DNA from: an uncultured Pelagibacteraceae bacterium
Lineage (GTDB): Bacteria; Pseudomonadota; Alphaproteobacteria; Pelagibacterales; Pelagibacteraceae
Assembly: GCA_902515185.1 (NCBI GenBank)
Contig: CABXTN010000002.1
Location: 37,506-101,505 of the forward strand
Direction of reading: 5' to 3'
DNA: 64,000 nucleotides
The position numbers and the translations under genes are program-made. The notes beneath the pieces are model-generated. The model saw nothing but the letters and a program-made list of their open reading frames with translations. It ran no database searches and was not told the DNA's origin. This document shows, in pieces, positions 34,993 through 44,965 of this stretch (positions are counted from its first letter, which is position 1; each line of letters opens with the position of its first letter).

Positions 34993-36046
34993 TCATTTTT
35001 TTGAAGTTAAAAATGTTGATTTTGTAGCTGGTGGCAAAATTAAAGTCCGTAACGTATCTTTTAAAATTGAAAAAGAGGGAGATGTAATATGTCTTTTGGG
35101 ACCATCAGGCATAGGTAAAACCACTATACTGAGAACAATTGCTGGATTAGAAGAAGTACAAAATGGCCATATAAAATTAAAAAATAAAATTATTTCTTCT
35201 AAAGATAAAAATATTGAACCAGAAAATAGGAATATATCTCTAGCTTTTCAAGAAAACAGTTTATTTCCACATTACACTGTAGAAAAGAACATATTGTTAG
35301 GTTCTGAAAAGAATAAAGGCAAAAAAGATCAACAAATAAGCTTTAAAGAAATCGTAGATTTATTAGATATTGAGAAAATATTAGATCAATATCCTCATCA
35401 GATTAGTGCTGGTGAGGCTCAAAGAGCAGCTCTCGCTAGATCGCTTTTAACACAACCAGATCTTTTATTACTAGATGAGCCATTATCAAATGTTGACCAA
35501 AACTTTAAGGAAGAAATTCAAGTAAAACTTAAAAACATTTTAAAATCATTGAAGATTACTACAATTATTGTAACTCATGACTCTTACGAGGCTTTCTATC
35601 TGGGATCAAAGTGTGGAATAATTTTAAATGAGGAACTTAAACAATTTGATGATCCTTATAAAGTTTATCATTTACCGAATTCCATTGAGGTAGTAAATTT
35701 TCTAAATAGGGGTGTTTTAATACCAGCAAAAGTAACGAGTCCAAAAAGTCTTGAAAGTAATGATTTAGGCACTATTACGGGTAATTTTACAAAACCTTTT
35801 CCAGTTGGAACCGATGTAAAACTTTTGATTCAACCAGAAGATCTTCAACATGATGACCACAGCAATTTGAAGCTTGAAGTGATTGATACAAAGTTTAGGG
35901 GAACTAATTTTATTTATACTTTAAAAACTTCGAGCAATACATTAATTCCAGTATTTGTTCACTCACATCATATTCATCAACATGAAGTAGATGAAAAATT
36001 TGGTATTAAAAGACCAATTCATATAGAACATCTAGTTTGTTTTTAG
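34985..36046 (+). CDS. fbpC: Iron(III) ABC transporter ATPase
   Basis: The 353-residue ATPase has Walker A G-P-S-G-I-G-K-T-T (near residues 39-47), Walker B L-L-L-L-D-E-P-L-S-N-V-D and a C-terminal TOBE-like regulatory part. The signature loop reads I-S-A-G-E-A-Q-R instead of the usual L-S-G-G-x-x-Q-R, a mild oddity. It forms the transporter with the two genes upstream and ends four bases before the convergent regulator stop. Confidence 0.9.
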   Translation: MIDHFFEVKNVDFVAGGKIKVRNVSFKIEKEGDVICLLGPSGIGKTTILRTIAGLEEVQNGHIKLKNKIISSKDKNIEPENRNISLAFQENSLFPHYTVEKNILLGSEKNKGKKDQQISFKEIVDLLDIEKILDQYPHQISAGEAQRAALARSLLTQPDLLLLDEPLSNVDQNFKEEIQVKLKNILKSLKITTIIVTHDSYEAFYLGSKCGIILNEELKQFDDPYKVYHLPNSIEVVNFLNRGVLIPAKVTSPKSLESNDLGTITGNFTKPFPVGTDVKLLIQPEDLQHDDHSNLKLEVIDTKFRGTNFIYTLKTSSNTLIPVFVHSHHIHQHEVDEKFGIKRPIHIEHLVCF

Positions 36047-36050
36047 AAGA

Positions 36051-37478
36051 TTATTTATCGCTTACGTATACTGAAACACCTCTAGCATTTATATCAACAT
36101 CAAACTTTTTATGTAGGGGTGGGAATGCTCTTTGTGAACAATCTAACCGGTCACAAGTTCTACAAGAAACTCCTATAGGAATTTCAGTTTTTTTATCATT
36201 AAGACTAATATTTTCTGTATAGACGAATTCCTTTGCATGCTTAGCTTCGCAGCCTAAGCCAATTGATAAAATACTTTTTGACTGACCAAATCTACCAACA
36301 CCTTTTTCAACTGTTCTTGCGATACAAACATACTTTTCACCATTAGTCATTTTACTTACAGCAGCTTGAATTATTCCTGGTCTTGTAAAAGCAGAATAAA
36401 CATTCCATCTTGGGCATGCTCCTCCATATCTTGGGATTTCAATACCAGATAAAGAAAATCTTTTTGAAATATTACCTGCTACATCAACCCTCAACATATG
36501 AAAAGGTATTCCAGGTAATTTTGGATCTTGTAAGCTTGTTACTCGATGCGCAACTTGTTCAAATGAAGTTGCAAATGTATTTTGCAGCAGTTCTAAATCA
36601 TACTTAAGTTTTTTACATTCAGCATGAAATAATTTATAAGGCATTAATATTGCTGCACCACAATAGTTCAATAAAGCAATTTGTGTTAAACTTTTCGATT
36701 CTTCTGAAGGAAATTTAAATTCTGATAAGTAATTATTAATTTCATCGATAGCACCTTCTTGTGCTATCTGTGCCGCAGCATGTAATTTCTTTGTTTCTAA
36801 TGAGTTATAGTCGCTTAATAAAAGCTCTTTTTTACTTTTATTAAACATTTTAGAAAATGGCTTAGATTCTTCAGGAATTACATCTTTTACAGTGATTGAA
36901 TATTCTGTTCTCAAAAAATCGCATAGCGCTATATATCTTGTACGATTATTTACTTGGACTTTATCGAAAATCTTATTTGCAAAATCCTCAAGTTTTGGAA
37001 AATAATTTTTCTTTTCTTGTAAAAAATCAGAAATTACCTCACCTGGAAATGAAGTCTTTCTACTATCAATTATTTTTCCAGAAAGACTTTCAACTTTATT
37101 AATCATTTCATGATCTTTCTCTTTAAATTGATCTCCAAGCTTTATCAAAGCTCTTGCTATCTTTGGATTTGTATTTACAAGATCTTTTACTTCTGGACCA
37201 ACTATATCTAAATCTTCAAATAATTGATCATCTAATAGTTCAGAAATATCATTAACTAAATTTAAATCTGATTTTTTTGTTAAATCCGAAAGCTCAATTT
37301 TTAACTCTTCACAGACTTTTAAAAGTAAATCCCCATCAATTTTCCGCTTTCCGCTTTCTATTAGATTAAGATAGCTAGCTGATATACCAAGTTGCTCGGC
37401 CAATTTATTAGCTTGTAAACCTAGTTGTCTTCTAAAAGACTTGATTTTAGGCCCTATTTTTAGATCTAATTGACTCAT
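36051..37478 (-). CDS. RamB/PrpR (ScfR)-family transcriptional regulator
   Basis: A 475-residue regulator. There is an N-terminal XRE helix-turn-helix (about residues 8-62: L-A-E-Q-L-G-I-S-A-S-Y-L-N-L-I-E-S-G-K-R) and a central domain related to the IrrE peptidase family. The C-terminal cysteine-bearing DUF2083-type region has C-P-R-W-N-V-Y-S-A-F and C-R-T-C-D-R-L-D-C. RamB and PrpR relatives control aceA and propionate genes in response to short-chain acyl-CoA. Divergence from aceA, with shared repeated sites, supports that here. Confidence 0.85.
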   Translation of the reverse strand: MSQLDLKIGPKIKSFRRQLGLQANKLAEQLGISASYLNLIESGKRKIDGDLLLKVCEELKIELSDLTKKSDLNLVNDISELLDDQLFEDLDIVGPEVKDLVNTNPKIARALIKLGDQFKEKDHEMINKVESLSGKIIDSRKTSFPGEVISDFLQEKKNYFPKLEDFANKIFDKVQVNNRTRYIALCDFLRTEYSITVKDVIPEESKPFSKMFNKSKKELLLSDYNSLETKKLHAAAQIAQEGAIDEINNYLSEFKFPSEESKSLTQIALLNYCGAAILMPYKLFHAECKKLKYDLELLQNTFATSFEQVAHRVTSLQDPKLPGIPFHMLRVDVAGNISKRFSLSGIEIPRYGGACPRWNVYSAFTRPGIIQAAVSKMTNGEKYVCIARTVEKGVGRFGQSKSILSIGLGCEAKHAKEFVYTENISLNDKKTEIPIGVSCRTCDRLDCSQRAFPPLHKKFDVDINARGVSVYVSDK

Positions 37479-37486
37479 ATTTTCTA

Positions 37487-37576
37487 TTTGTAAATTTTGT
37501 AAATTATTATTTACAATAAATTTCTATATTTTACAAGCTTTTTAAATAAAAAACTGGCTTTTGTAAACTTTGTAAA
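37487..37576. promoter_or_regulatory. Array of TTTGTAAA elements between ramB-like gene and aceA
   Basis: TTTGTAAA occurs at 37487-37494, 37496-37503, 37560-37567 and 37569-37576, and the inverted core TTTACAA at 37510-37516 and 37530-37536. Two direct pairs have a 9-base period and flank the two inverted copies. The ACTTTGTAAA form resembles the actinobacterial RamB box (AACTTTGCAAA) with C changed to T. It is likely an autoregulatory and aceA operator. Confidence 0.65.
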
Positions 37577-37589
37577 TTATAAGATTTAC

Positions 37590-37751
37590 ATGAACGACAA
37601 AAACAAGATCAAAAACCAAGATAATAAGGCTGAAAACTTCAATGAGCCACAGAATCACGAAAATAGATCAGCAATTTATTTAAGAGATGATCATTGTGAT
37701 TGGGGTTCAAGTGGTATGAATGAGTTTACTAACGAATTTAGTAACGACTAA
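37590..37751 (+). CDS. 53-residue polar ORF upstream of aceA
   Basis: ATG 37590 begins a 53-codon frame ending TAA 37751, 46 bases before aceA. The product is Asn/Asp/Lys-rich and disordered-looking at the N-terminus. The C-terminus, around residues 28-53, has A-I-Y-L-R-D-D-H-C-D-W-G-S-S-G-M and looks less random. No Shine-Dalgarno is visible, so it may be a leader rather than a protein gene. No function can be assigned. Confidence 0.4.
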   Translation: MNDKNKIKNQDNKAENFNEPQNHENRSAIYLRDDHCDWGSSGMNEFTNEFSND

Positions 37752-37797
37752 TTGATACTTTTCTAGGTCTTAAAAATCTAAAAAATAGGAAAAATTA

Positions 37798-39075
37798 ATG
37801 AGCTCAGAAACTAAAGTTTCTTACGATCTAAAAAGATTTGCTGGAATAAAAAGAGACTATACTCCAGAAGAAGTTGAAAGATTAAGAGGGTCAATTAAAA
37901 TTGAATATTCAATGTGCAAACATCAATCACAAAAACTTTGGAAATTATTAAATACAGAAAATTATGTTAATACACTTGGTTCATTATCTGGAAACCATGC
38001 AGTTCAACATGCTAAAGCTGGGCTTAAAGCAATATACTTAAGTGGATGGCAGGTAGCTGCAGACGCAAATAGTGCAGGCGAAATGTATCCTGATCAATCT
38101 TTGTATCCTTACGATAGTGCACCAAAATTAGTTGAGTCAATGAACAATGCTCTTACAAGAGCAGATCAAATTCAGCATATGGAAATTAAAGATGGAGACA
38201 TGAATTCAAAAGATAGAGTAGATTATATGTTGCCGATAATTGCTGATGGAGAAGCAGGTTTTGGTGGACCATTAAATGTATTTGAATTAGCAAAAAAATT
38301 TATAAAAGCAGGTGCAGCAGGTGTACACTTTGAAGATCAATTAGCTAGTGAAAAAAAATGTGGACACATGGGAGGTAAAGTTTTGGTTCCAACTGGAACA
38401 ATGATAAAAAATTTAAAAGCTGCTAGATTAGCTGCTGATATTGCAGACGTGCCATTAATAATTTTAGCAAGAACAGATGCTAATGCTGCTAAACTAATTA
38501 CAAATGATCATGATGAAAATGATAAACCTTTCTTGACAGGCGAAAGATCACCAGAAGGTTTTTATTATGTTAAACATGGTATTGAACAAGCAATTTCAAG
38601 AGGCTTAGCTTACGCACCTTATTCTGATTTAATTTGGTGTGAAACTGCAACTCCTAATTTAGAAGAAGCAAAAAAATTTGCTGACGCAATACATGAAAAG
38701 TATCCAGGTAAGATACTTGCATATAATTGTTCTCCATCTTTTAACTGGAAAAAACATTTATCAGATGCAGAAATTTCAACATTCCAACAAAAAATTAGTG
38801 AGATGGGTTATAAGTTTCAATTCATTACTTTAGCAGGTTTTCATACACAGAATATTGCAATATTTGAACTAGCTGAGAAATATAAAAAAGAAGGAATGAC
38901 TGCTTACTCAAGAATACAAGAACAAGAATTTGCTAGAGAAAAAGATGGATATACAAGTGTTAAGCATCAAAGAGAAGTTGGAACTTCATATTTTGATGCT
39001 GTTTCCAATACAATAAGTGGTGGGAAAAGCTCAACTACTGCCATGGAAGGTTCAACAGAGTCTGAACAATTTTAA
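37798..39075 (+). CDS. aceA: Isocitrate lyase
   Basis: A 425-residue isocitrate lyase, which splits isocitrate into glyoxylate and succinate in the glyoxylate shunt. The catalytic loop K-K-C-G-H (C188) and the [10 protein letters not shown] segment are diagnostic. ATG follows ATAGGAAAAATTA. It is divergent from the RamB/PrpR-type regulator. Malate synthase is not in the window. Confidence 0.96.
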   Translation: MSSETKVSYDLKRFAGIKRDYTPEEVERLRGSIKIEYSMCKHQSQKLWKLLNTENYVNTLGSLSGNHAVQHAKAGLKAIYLSGWQVAADANSAGEMYPDQSLYPYDSAPKLVESMNNALTRADQIQHMEIKDGDMNSKDRVDYMLPIIADGEAGFGGPLNVFELAKKFIKAGAAGVHFEDQLASEKKCGHMGGKVLVPTGTMIKNLKAARLAADIADVPLIILARTDANAAKLITNDHDENDKPFLTGERSPEGFYYVKHGIEQAISRGLAYAPYSDLIWCETATPNLEEAKKFADAIHEKYPGKILAYNCSPSFNWKKHLSDAEISTFQQKISEMGYKFQFITLAGFHTQNIAIFELAEKYKKEGMTAYSRIQEQEFAREKDGYTSVKHQREVGTSYFDAVSNTISGGKSSTTAMEGSTESEQF

Positions 39076-39115
39076 TATTTAAAAATCTTTACACATATAA
39101 CTTAATTCTGATATA

Positions 39116-39186
39116 ACAATCCTAAAGGGGTGTCTTTATAGACTGAGAATATACCCTAAGAACCTGTCCGGTAATTCAGAAAGGGA
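39116..39186 (+). ncRNA. TPP riboswitch (THI element)
   Basis: The segment contains the ordered TPP-aptamer blocks: AAAGGGGTG, GACTGAGA, TACCCTAAGAACCTG and CCGGTAATTCAG with GAAAGGGAG. The final GGGAG is five bases before the ATG of the transporter and serves as its ribosome site. Regulation is therefore probably translational: TPP binding hides the Shine-Dalgarno. Confidence 0.92.
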
Positions 39187-39190
39187 GATT

Positions 39191-40633
39191 ATGGATAAAA
39201 CATATTTTTTAAATCAATCAACATCGTTAACATTAGTTATTTTCATTAGTTTAATATTTGTTCTTTTAGGCCTGTACAATTCAAAAAAATACCAAGGCCT
39301 CAACAATTATCTAACAGCAAATAGAAATATTGGATTATTTTCTTTAACTACAAGTTTAACTGCTTCAGCTTTGGGTGCATGGATTTTATTTGGTCCAGCT
39401 TCTGCCGCTACTTGGGGAGGAATAGGAGCCATTATTGGATATTCATTAGGTACAGCCTTTCCAATGTTTTTTTTAATTTATCTTGGAAGAAAAATTAGAA
39501 AAGAATTCCCAAAAGGATCTTCTTTAGTTGAGTTCATGAGAAAAAAGTTTGGAAAAAGTTTATTTAAACTTATTTTATTAATGACAATATTTTATATGTT
39601 CATTTTCTTATGTGCAGAAGTAACTGCAGTTGCAGTTTTAATAAATTATATATCTGGTACTGAACTTTGGAAAACTGCCTTAATTGTACTTATATCTACA
39701 CTAATCTATACTTTGTATGGAGGATTGAGAGCTTCAATTTTTACTGACAATATTCAAATGGTTGTAATCTTAATTCTTTTACTGATTTCTTTTATATACG
39801 TAAACTCTTATACAGGATCTGAATTTTCTTTTGAGTTTATAAAAGAGAAAAATCCCCATCTTTTAAGTGCATCATATATGCCAAGCTATACGGCAGGGTT
39901 AACTTTTTTTATCGCTGTTGCTGCAACAAATTTGTTTCATCAAGGTAATTGGCAAAGAGTTTACGCTGCTAAAGATACCGAAACTTTAAAAAGAAGCTTA
40001 ATTATATCTTTCTTTATAATCATACCTATTGTTTTTTATATGGGTTTTACGGGTATGGTCGCTTTTTCAATAGACCCTACTGCTAGACCTGATCTTGGAT
40101 TTTTTACATTATTACTTAAAGAGCAAACAAAGTTACTATCTTTATTTGTAATCGTATTAGGTTTGGCATTAACAATTTCTACTGTTGATACATTAGTCAA
40201 TGCAATATCAAGCTTAATTGTTGTAGATGGTAAATCAACATTTAATTTAAGTAAAAAAACAAATTATTTAAATTTTTCCAAATATGTAATTTTATTTTTA
40301 TCTTTTATTTCATTTATTATTGCATCTAAAGGATATGATATTTTGTATTTATTTTTATTAGCTGATTTATTTTGTTGTGCTTTTGTACTTACTATTTTTT
40401 ATAGCTTTTATAATAAAAAAATTAATGAAAAAACTGCATATGTTTCTATTATAATTGGGCTGATAGGAGGTTTTTTGATGTTTCCTGCCCCTGATTTTTC
40501 AAAAAGTTTATTAGTTGGTATTCTATTTTCTAAAGAATTGTTTTCACCTATTGTGTCACAGTCTTTATTATTTTTATCTTTTGTAATTGCAACATTTTTA
40601 CCATTAATAGTCCTTAAAGCTAAAAGGTTTTAA
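39191..40633 (+). CDS. thiV: SSS-family sodium symporter, thiamine precursor transporter
   Basis: A 480-residue sodium:solute symporter with about 13 hydrophobic segments and the family's G-x-W-x-x-F-G-P-A and Y-T-x-Y-G-G-L-R-A motifs. The TPP riboswitch directly upstream indicates thiamine-related cargo. In Pelagibacter the riboswitch-controlled ThiV is thought to import the pyrimidine precursor HMP, since the clade cannot make it. Cargo is inferred from the switch. Confidence 0.88.
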   Translation: MDKTYFLNQSTSLTLVIFISLIFVLLGLYNSKKYQGLNNYLTANRNIGLFSLTTSLTASALGAWILFGPASAATWGGIGAIIGYSLGTAFPMFFLIYLGRKIRKEFPKGSSLVEFMRKKFGKSLFKLILLMTIFYMFIFLCAEVTAVAVLINYISGTELWKTALIVLISTLIYTLYGGLRASIFTDNIQMVVILILLLISFIYVNSYTGSEFSFEFIKEKNPHLLSASYMPSYTAGLTFFIAVAATNLFHQGNWQRVYAAKDTETLKRSLIISFFIIIPIVFYMGFTGMVAFSIDPTARPDLGFFTLLLKEQTKLLSLFVIVLGLALTISTVDTLVNAISSLIVVDGKSTFNLSKKTNYLNFSKYVILFLSFISFIIASKGYDILYLFLLADLFCCAFVLTIFYSFYNKKINEKTAYVSIIIGLIGGFLMFPAPDFSKSLLVGILFSKELFSPIVSQSLLFLSFVIATFLPLIVLKAKRF

Positions 40634-40660
40634 TATAAGTCAATTGTATTAGGTGAATTA

Positions 40661-40702
40661 ATGTCTATATATCTGACACCATGTCAGATAATCAAATATT
40701 AA
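40661..40702 (+). CDS. 13-codon upstream ORF overlapping the ABC ATPase start
   Basis: AGGTGAATTA-ATG at 40651-40663 gives a better ribosome site than the ATPase start itself. The ORF reads [13 protein letters not shown] and stops at 40700-40702, 20 bases past the ATPase ATG and in another frame. It could be a leader for translational coupling or reinitiation, or chance. Confidence 0.3.
   Translation: MSIYLTPCQIIKY
40670..40690 (+). promoter_or_regulatory. 9-bp hairpin enclosing the ABC ATPase start codon
   Basis: TATCTGACA (40670-40678) and TGTCAGATA (40682-40690) are perfect inverted copies with a 3-base loop. The ATG at 40681-40683 lies across the loop and stem. It could hide the start codon in mRNA or be a repressor operator. 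Confidence 0.45.
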
Positions 40703-41616
40703 TTAATAATCTTTCCAAAGTTTATGACAATGGTCTTAATGCGTTAAAAAAAGTTAGTCTTGAAGTTAAACAAGGAGAAATTCTTGCAATGCTTGGACCA
40801 AATGGTGCGGGCAAGACAACTTTAATTAGTATAATTTGTGGAATTGTTACACCTTCATCTGGTTCTGTTACAGTTGATGGTTTTGATATAATTAAAGATT
40901 ATCGTGAAACAAGATCCAGAATAGGAATGGTTCCTCAAGAATTAAATTTAGAGTCTTTTGAAACAGTTTTTGATACTGTTTCATATTCACGAGGTTTATA
41001 CGGCAAACCTCCTAAACCAGAACATATAGAAAAAATTTTAAAAGACTTAAGTTTATGGGATAAAAAAGATCAAAGATTAAGACAATTATCTGGCGGAATG
41101 AAAAGAAGAGTTCTAATTGCCAAAGCTCTATCCCATGAACCAAAAATACTATTTTTAGATGAGCCAACTGCAGGAGTAGATGTAGAGTTAAGACGAGAAA
41201 TGTGGAAAGTAGTTGACGCATTAAGAAAAACAGGAGTAACAATTATTTTAACTACGCATTATATTGAAGAGGCTGAAGCAATAGCAGATAGGGTGGGTGT
41301 TATTAATCAAGGTGAAATAATACTTATCGAGGAAAAAAAAGAATTATTAAAAAAAATGGGTCAAAAAACTCTTACGATTGAATTACAAGAAAGAGTTGAA
41401 GAAATACCAAAATCGCTAGAAAAATATAATTTAAATATTGGAGATAATAAAATGTATTTAAATTATACATACAGCCTTAAAGAAAAACGAACTGGTATAA
41501 CAAATTTATTACAAGATTTAAAAGATACAGGCTTAAGGTTAAGAGATTTAAAAACAGAACAAAGCAATCTAGAGAAAATATTTGTTAATTTGGTTAAGGA
41601 GAATAATGAAATTTAA
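40681..41616 (+). CDS. ABC-2 type exporter ATPase (YadG/NodI-like)
   Basis: The 311-residue ATPase has Walker [10 protein letters not shown], signature L-S-G-G-M-K-R-R, and Walker [15 protein letters not shown]-terminal extension follows, as in NodI/YadG exporters. The permease gene overlaps its end by 11 bases. Cargo unknown; possibilities include polysaccharide, lipid or drug. Confidence 0.9.
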   Translation: MSDNQILINNLSKVYDNGLNALKKVSLEVKQGEILAMLGPNGAGKTTLISIICGIVTPSSGSVTVDGFDIIKDYRETRSRIGMVPQELNLESFETVFDTVSYSRGLYGKPPKPEHIEKILKDLSLWDKKDQRLRQLSGGMKRRVLIAKALSHEPKILFLDEPTAGVDVELRREMWKVVDALRKTGVTIILTTHYIEEAEAIADRVGVINQGEIILIEEKKELLKKMGQKTLTIELQERVEEIPKSLEKYNLNIGDNKMYLNYTYSLKEKRTGITNLLQDLKDTGLRLRDLKTEQSNLEKIFVNLVKENNEI

Positions 41617-42373
41617 TTATTATGGTTTTAGAGCTATATATGTTCATGAGATGAATAGATTCTTAAGAACTGTAGGTCAGTCTCTTCTCTCACCAGTTAT
41701 ATCTACATCATTATATTTTGTTGTTTTTGGCTCAGTGATCGGTGGTTATATTCAAAAAATTGATGGTGTGAGCTATGGTTCATATATTGTTCCAGGTTTA
41801 TTGATGCTAACATTGCTTACACAATCAATAAGTAACACTTCATTTGGAATATTTTTTCCAAAATTTAATGGAACCATTACTGAGATTTTAGCAGCACCTA
41901 TTTCAACACTTGAAACAGTTTTAGCTTTTGTAGGAGCAGGAGCTACCAAAACTTTAATTATTGGTTTCGTAATCTATGCTACCGCTTCATTTTTTGCTGA
42001 AGTGACTGTTGAATATCCAATGTTAATGATATTCTTATTGGTTTTGGTCTCTTTTACTTTTGCATTATTTGGTTTTTTAATTGGTGTTGTCAGTAAAGAC
42101 TTTGAACAAATGTCTATCATTCCATCATTTGTTATTACACCAATGGTGTTTTTAGGAGGAAGCTTATATTCATTAGATATGTTACCACCATTCTGGCAAA
42201 CTATTTCTTACTTCAATCCAGTAGTCTATCTAATAGATGGCTTAAGATTTTCTTTTTATGGAATATCAGATTTTAATGTTTGGATAAGTGTTGGTTCTAT
42301 GGCGTCATTTTTAGTGATATGTGTAATCGCTGTCTCAATATTATTAAAAAAAGGTTATAATATTAAATCTTAA
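41606..42373 (+). CDS. ABC-2 type exporter permease (YadH/NodJ-like)
   Basis: A 255-residue membrane protein with six hydrophobic segments and the ABC-2 signature region ([11 protein letters not shown] near residue 185). The start ATG 41606 is preceded by TTAAGGAGAATA, a strong ribosome site. An in-frame ATG at 41582 lacks one. It pairs with the ATPase just upstream. Confidence 0.88.
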   Translation: MKFNYYGFRAIYVHEMNRFLRTVGQSLLSPVISTSLYFVVFGSVIGGYIQKIDGVSYGSYIVPGLLMLTLLTQSISNTSFGIFFPKFNGTITEILAAPISTLETVLAFVGAGATKTLIIGFVIYATASFFAEVTVEYPMLMIFLLVLVSFTFALFGFLIGVVSKDFEQMSIIPSFVITPMVFLGGSLYSLDMLPPFWQTISYFNPVVYLIDGLRFSFYGISDFNVWISVGSMASFLVICVIAVSILLKKGYNIKS

Positions 42374-42380
42374 GAAGAAG

Positions 42381-43661
42381 CTATCTTTTTTTTCTGAATC
42401 TATTTTTTTTAAATTTTTTAAAAGAAAAATTTTTTGGCCTCTTTCTATTTTTAAATTTATTTTTTTTGCCAGGCTTATTGTTGTGAGATTTAGATTCATT
42501 TCTAAAAAACTTACCTTTCTTTCTAAATTTATTGCTTTTATTTTTTTTAAAATTATTAAAATTTTTCTGCAGATTAAAATTTGGATCAATTAGTTTTTGT
42601 ATTTCTCGCCAAGTTTTTTGATCATTATTTGTTAAAAAAGTTAGAGCAGAACCATCTTTTCCTGCTCGTCCAGTTCTACCAACCCTATGTATATAATCCT
42701 CTGGTACTTGTGGCAGATCAAAATTAATTACGTGCTGAATAAGCGGTATATCCAAACCTCTAGCGGCAACATCTGTTGCAACAAGTATTCTATGTTTTCC
42801 TGCTCTAAAACCTCTAATTACTCTGTCTCTCTTACTCTGTCTTAAATTACCATGAATAGCTTCCGCTGAATGATCATCAAATTTTAATTTTTTAACAATT
42901 TTATCAGCACCATGCTTTGTTTTAACAAATACCAGTATTGATCCCTTTCTTTCAAAAAGTTGATTAATAAGTTCATCGTATTTTTTTTCTTGCGTTGTTT
43001 GAAACACTTCCTGTTTAATTTTTTCAATTGGAGTTACGAGTGAACCTACAGAAATTCTCTCTGGGTTATTTAAATATTTATGTGAAATTCTTAAAATATT
43101 GTTTGGTAAAGTAGCTGAAAATAATAAAGTTTGATGATTTTTTGGTATGAACTTTAAGATTAATTCAATTTGAGGTGTAAAACCCATATCAAGCATTCTA
43201 TCTGTTTCATCTAAAACAAGATAACTTACCTTAGACAAATTTAAACTTCTTCTTTTTAGATGGTCATTAATTCTTCCTGGAGTACCAACTATAATTCTTG
43301 CTCTTTTATTTAATTGTTTTAATTGTCTATGCATACTCTCCCCACCAATTAATAAAGCATGACCAATATTTATTTTTTCAGACTTAAGTTTTAAAATTGT
43401 ATTCATCACTTGGCTTGCAAGTTCACGTGTTGGGCAGATAATTAGACCAGCTGTATCCTTATTTAAAATTAATTTATTTATTAATGGAATTGTAAAGGCT
43501 AATGTTTTTCCTGTACCAGTCTGAGCGGTTCCAAGAATATCTTTGCCACTTAAAGCAACTGGGATTGACTGACTTTGAATTGGAGTTGGTTTAATAAAGT
43601 TTGAATTCTTTAAAGTACTCTTTAAATTTATATCTATTGGTAGTTCATTAAAGTTTATCAT
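42381..43661 (-). CDS. DEAD-box RNA helicase (RhlE-like)
   Basis: A 426-residue helicase with motif Q (P-T-P-I-Q), I (A-Q-T-G-T-G-K-T), Ia (P-T-R-E-L-A), III (S-A-T), V (A-R-G-L-D) and VI (H-R-V-G-R-T-G-R). Motif II reads D-E-T-D rather than D-E-A-D. A lysine/asparagine/phenylalanine-rich basic tail (about residues 360-426) probably binds RNA. RhlE/RhlB/DeaD-type roles in ribosome assembly or RNA decay are likely. Confidence 0.9.
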   Translation of the reverse strand: MINFNELPIDINLKSTLKNSNFIKPTPIQSQSIPVALSGKDILGTAQTGTGKTLAFTIPLINKLILNKDTAGLIICPTRELASQVMNTILKLKSEKINIGHALLIGGESMHRQLKQLNKRARIIVGTPGRINDHLKRRSLNLSKVSYLVLDETDRMLDMGFTPQIELILKFIPKNHQTLLFSATLPNNILRISHKYLNNPERISVGSLVTPIEKIKQEVFQTTQEKKYDELINQLFERKGSILVFVKTKHGADKIVKKLKFDDHSAEAIHGNLRQSKRDRVIRGFRAGKHRILVATDVAARGLDIPLIQHVINFDLPQVPEDYIHRVGRTGRAGKDGSALTFLTNNDQKTWREIQKLIDPNFNLQKNFNNFKKNKSNKFRKKGKFFRNESKSHNNKPGKKNKFKNRKRPKNFSFKKFKKNRFRKKR

Positions 43662-43808
43662 TTTGTATTTTAAATAAATTACTAGAACCCTTATATACTT
43701 TAGTGATAATTACAATGAATCCTTCATTCAATTACCACCTTAAATAAATGTTAAAATGGTCAATTTGTAACTTGTAAGGGATGATAATACTTATATTATA
43801 CAGTAAAT

Positions 43809-44918
43809 ATGCTTAGTTATATTGTTCCTTTTATAGTATTGATTTTAGTAGTTGTCTTCATTCATGAATATGGACACTATTATTATGCCAAAAAATATGG
43901 GGTAGGAATCACTGATTTTTCTATTGGATTTGGTAAAGAAATATTTGGTTGGAACGATAAGTCCGGAACTAGATGGAAAATTTGTTGGATACCTTTAGGA
44001 GGGTATGTAAAATTTTTTGGAGATAGAAATGTTTTTTCTCAAGCAGACCATGCAGAAATTTTGAAAAAATATAATGAGGAAGAAAGAAAAAAGCTATTTA
44101 TTTTAAAGCCACTTTACCAAAGGGCAATAATTGTTGCAGCTGGCCCAATTGCTAATTTTATATTAGCTGCATTTATTTTTTTATGCATATATATGTTTGT
44201 AGGTAAAGATTTTACGCCTGCAGTAATTAACGAAGTTCAAGTTGAAAGTCCTGCTGAAAAAGCAGGTTTAAAGAAAAATGATATTATATTGGAGATAGAT
44301 GGAACAGAGATAAATAGCATTCTTGATGTATCTAAATTAATAACAATGTCCACATCGGAGTTGATAGATTTTAAAGTATCGAGATATGATCAAGATTTAC
44401 TATTAAAAATAAAACCAAATGTTATCTCAACAGAAGATAATTTAGGAAACAAAATTAATAAAAGAGTAGTTGGTATAAAGTTAGGTGCTTATAACAATCA
44501 GGTGAATCATGTGAAGCTGGGACCTGTCAAAGCTTTATACTACTCCGCATATGAGGTTTACTTTGTTACTTCCTCAACATTAAAATATTTGGGTTCCATG
44601 ATTTTTGGAAATGCTGATGCTTCTCAATTAGGGGGACCAATCCGTATTGCCAAAATTTCAGGTCAGGTTGCGCAATTCGGAATTATTCCTTTTTTAAGTA
44701 TGATGGCTTATATTTCTATTAGCTTAGGTTTAATTAATTTATTTCCTATACCCTTGTTAGATGGTGGTCACTTAATGTTTTATGGGTTTGAAAAGATTTT
44801 GGGCAAACCACTCAGCCAAAAAACTCAAGAAGGTTTTTTTCGAATCGGAATGTTTTTATTGTTGTCATTGATGTTTTTTGCAACGTTCAATGATCTAAAA
44901 GATTTAGGTCTATTTTAA
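43809..44918 (+). CDS. rseP: RseP-family site-2 zinc metalloprotease
   Basis: A 369-residue membrane protease. H19-E20-x2-H23 lies in the first helix, a PDZ domain at about residues 130-200, and L-L-D-G-G-H-L near residue 315 supplies the third zinc ligand. RseP cleaves anti-sigma factors and signal-peptide remnants in the membrane. The usual neighbours dxr and bamA are absent. Confidence 0.9.
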   Translation: MLSYIVPFIVLILVVVFIHEYGHYYYAKKYGVGITDFSIGFGKEIFGWNDKSGTRWKICWIPLGGYVKFFGDRNVFSQADHAEILKKYNEEERKKLFILKPLYQRAIIVAAGPIANFILAAFIFLCIYMFVGKDFTPAVINEVQVESPAEKAGLKKNDIILEIDGTEINSILDVSKLITMSTSELIDFKVSRYDQDLLLKIKPNVISTEDNLGNKINKRVVGIKLGAYNNQVNHVKLGPVKALYYSAYEVYFVTSSTLKYLGSMIFGNADASQLGGPIRIAKISGQVAQFGIIPFLSMMAYISISLGLINLFPIPLLDGGHLMFYGFEKILGKPLSQKTQEGFFRIGMFLLLSLMFFATFNDLKDLGLF

Positions 44919-44965
44919 AGGGTTTTAAGGGCCTCAAATAATTCAATAAAATCAACGTTTTCTCA

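Noticed and set aside
43731..43763. Short ATG frame (10 codons) upstream of rseP
   Set aside because: No ribosome site and too short to distinguish from chance in AT-rich DNA.
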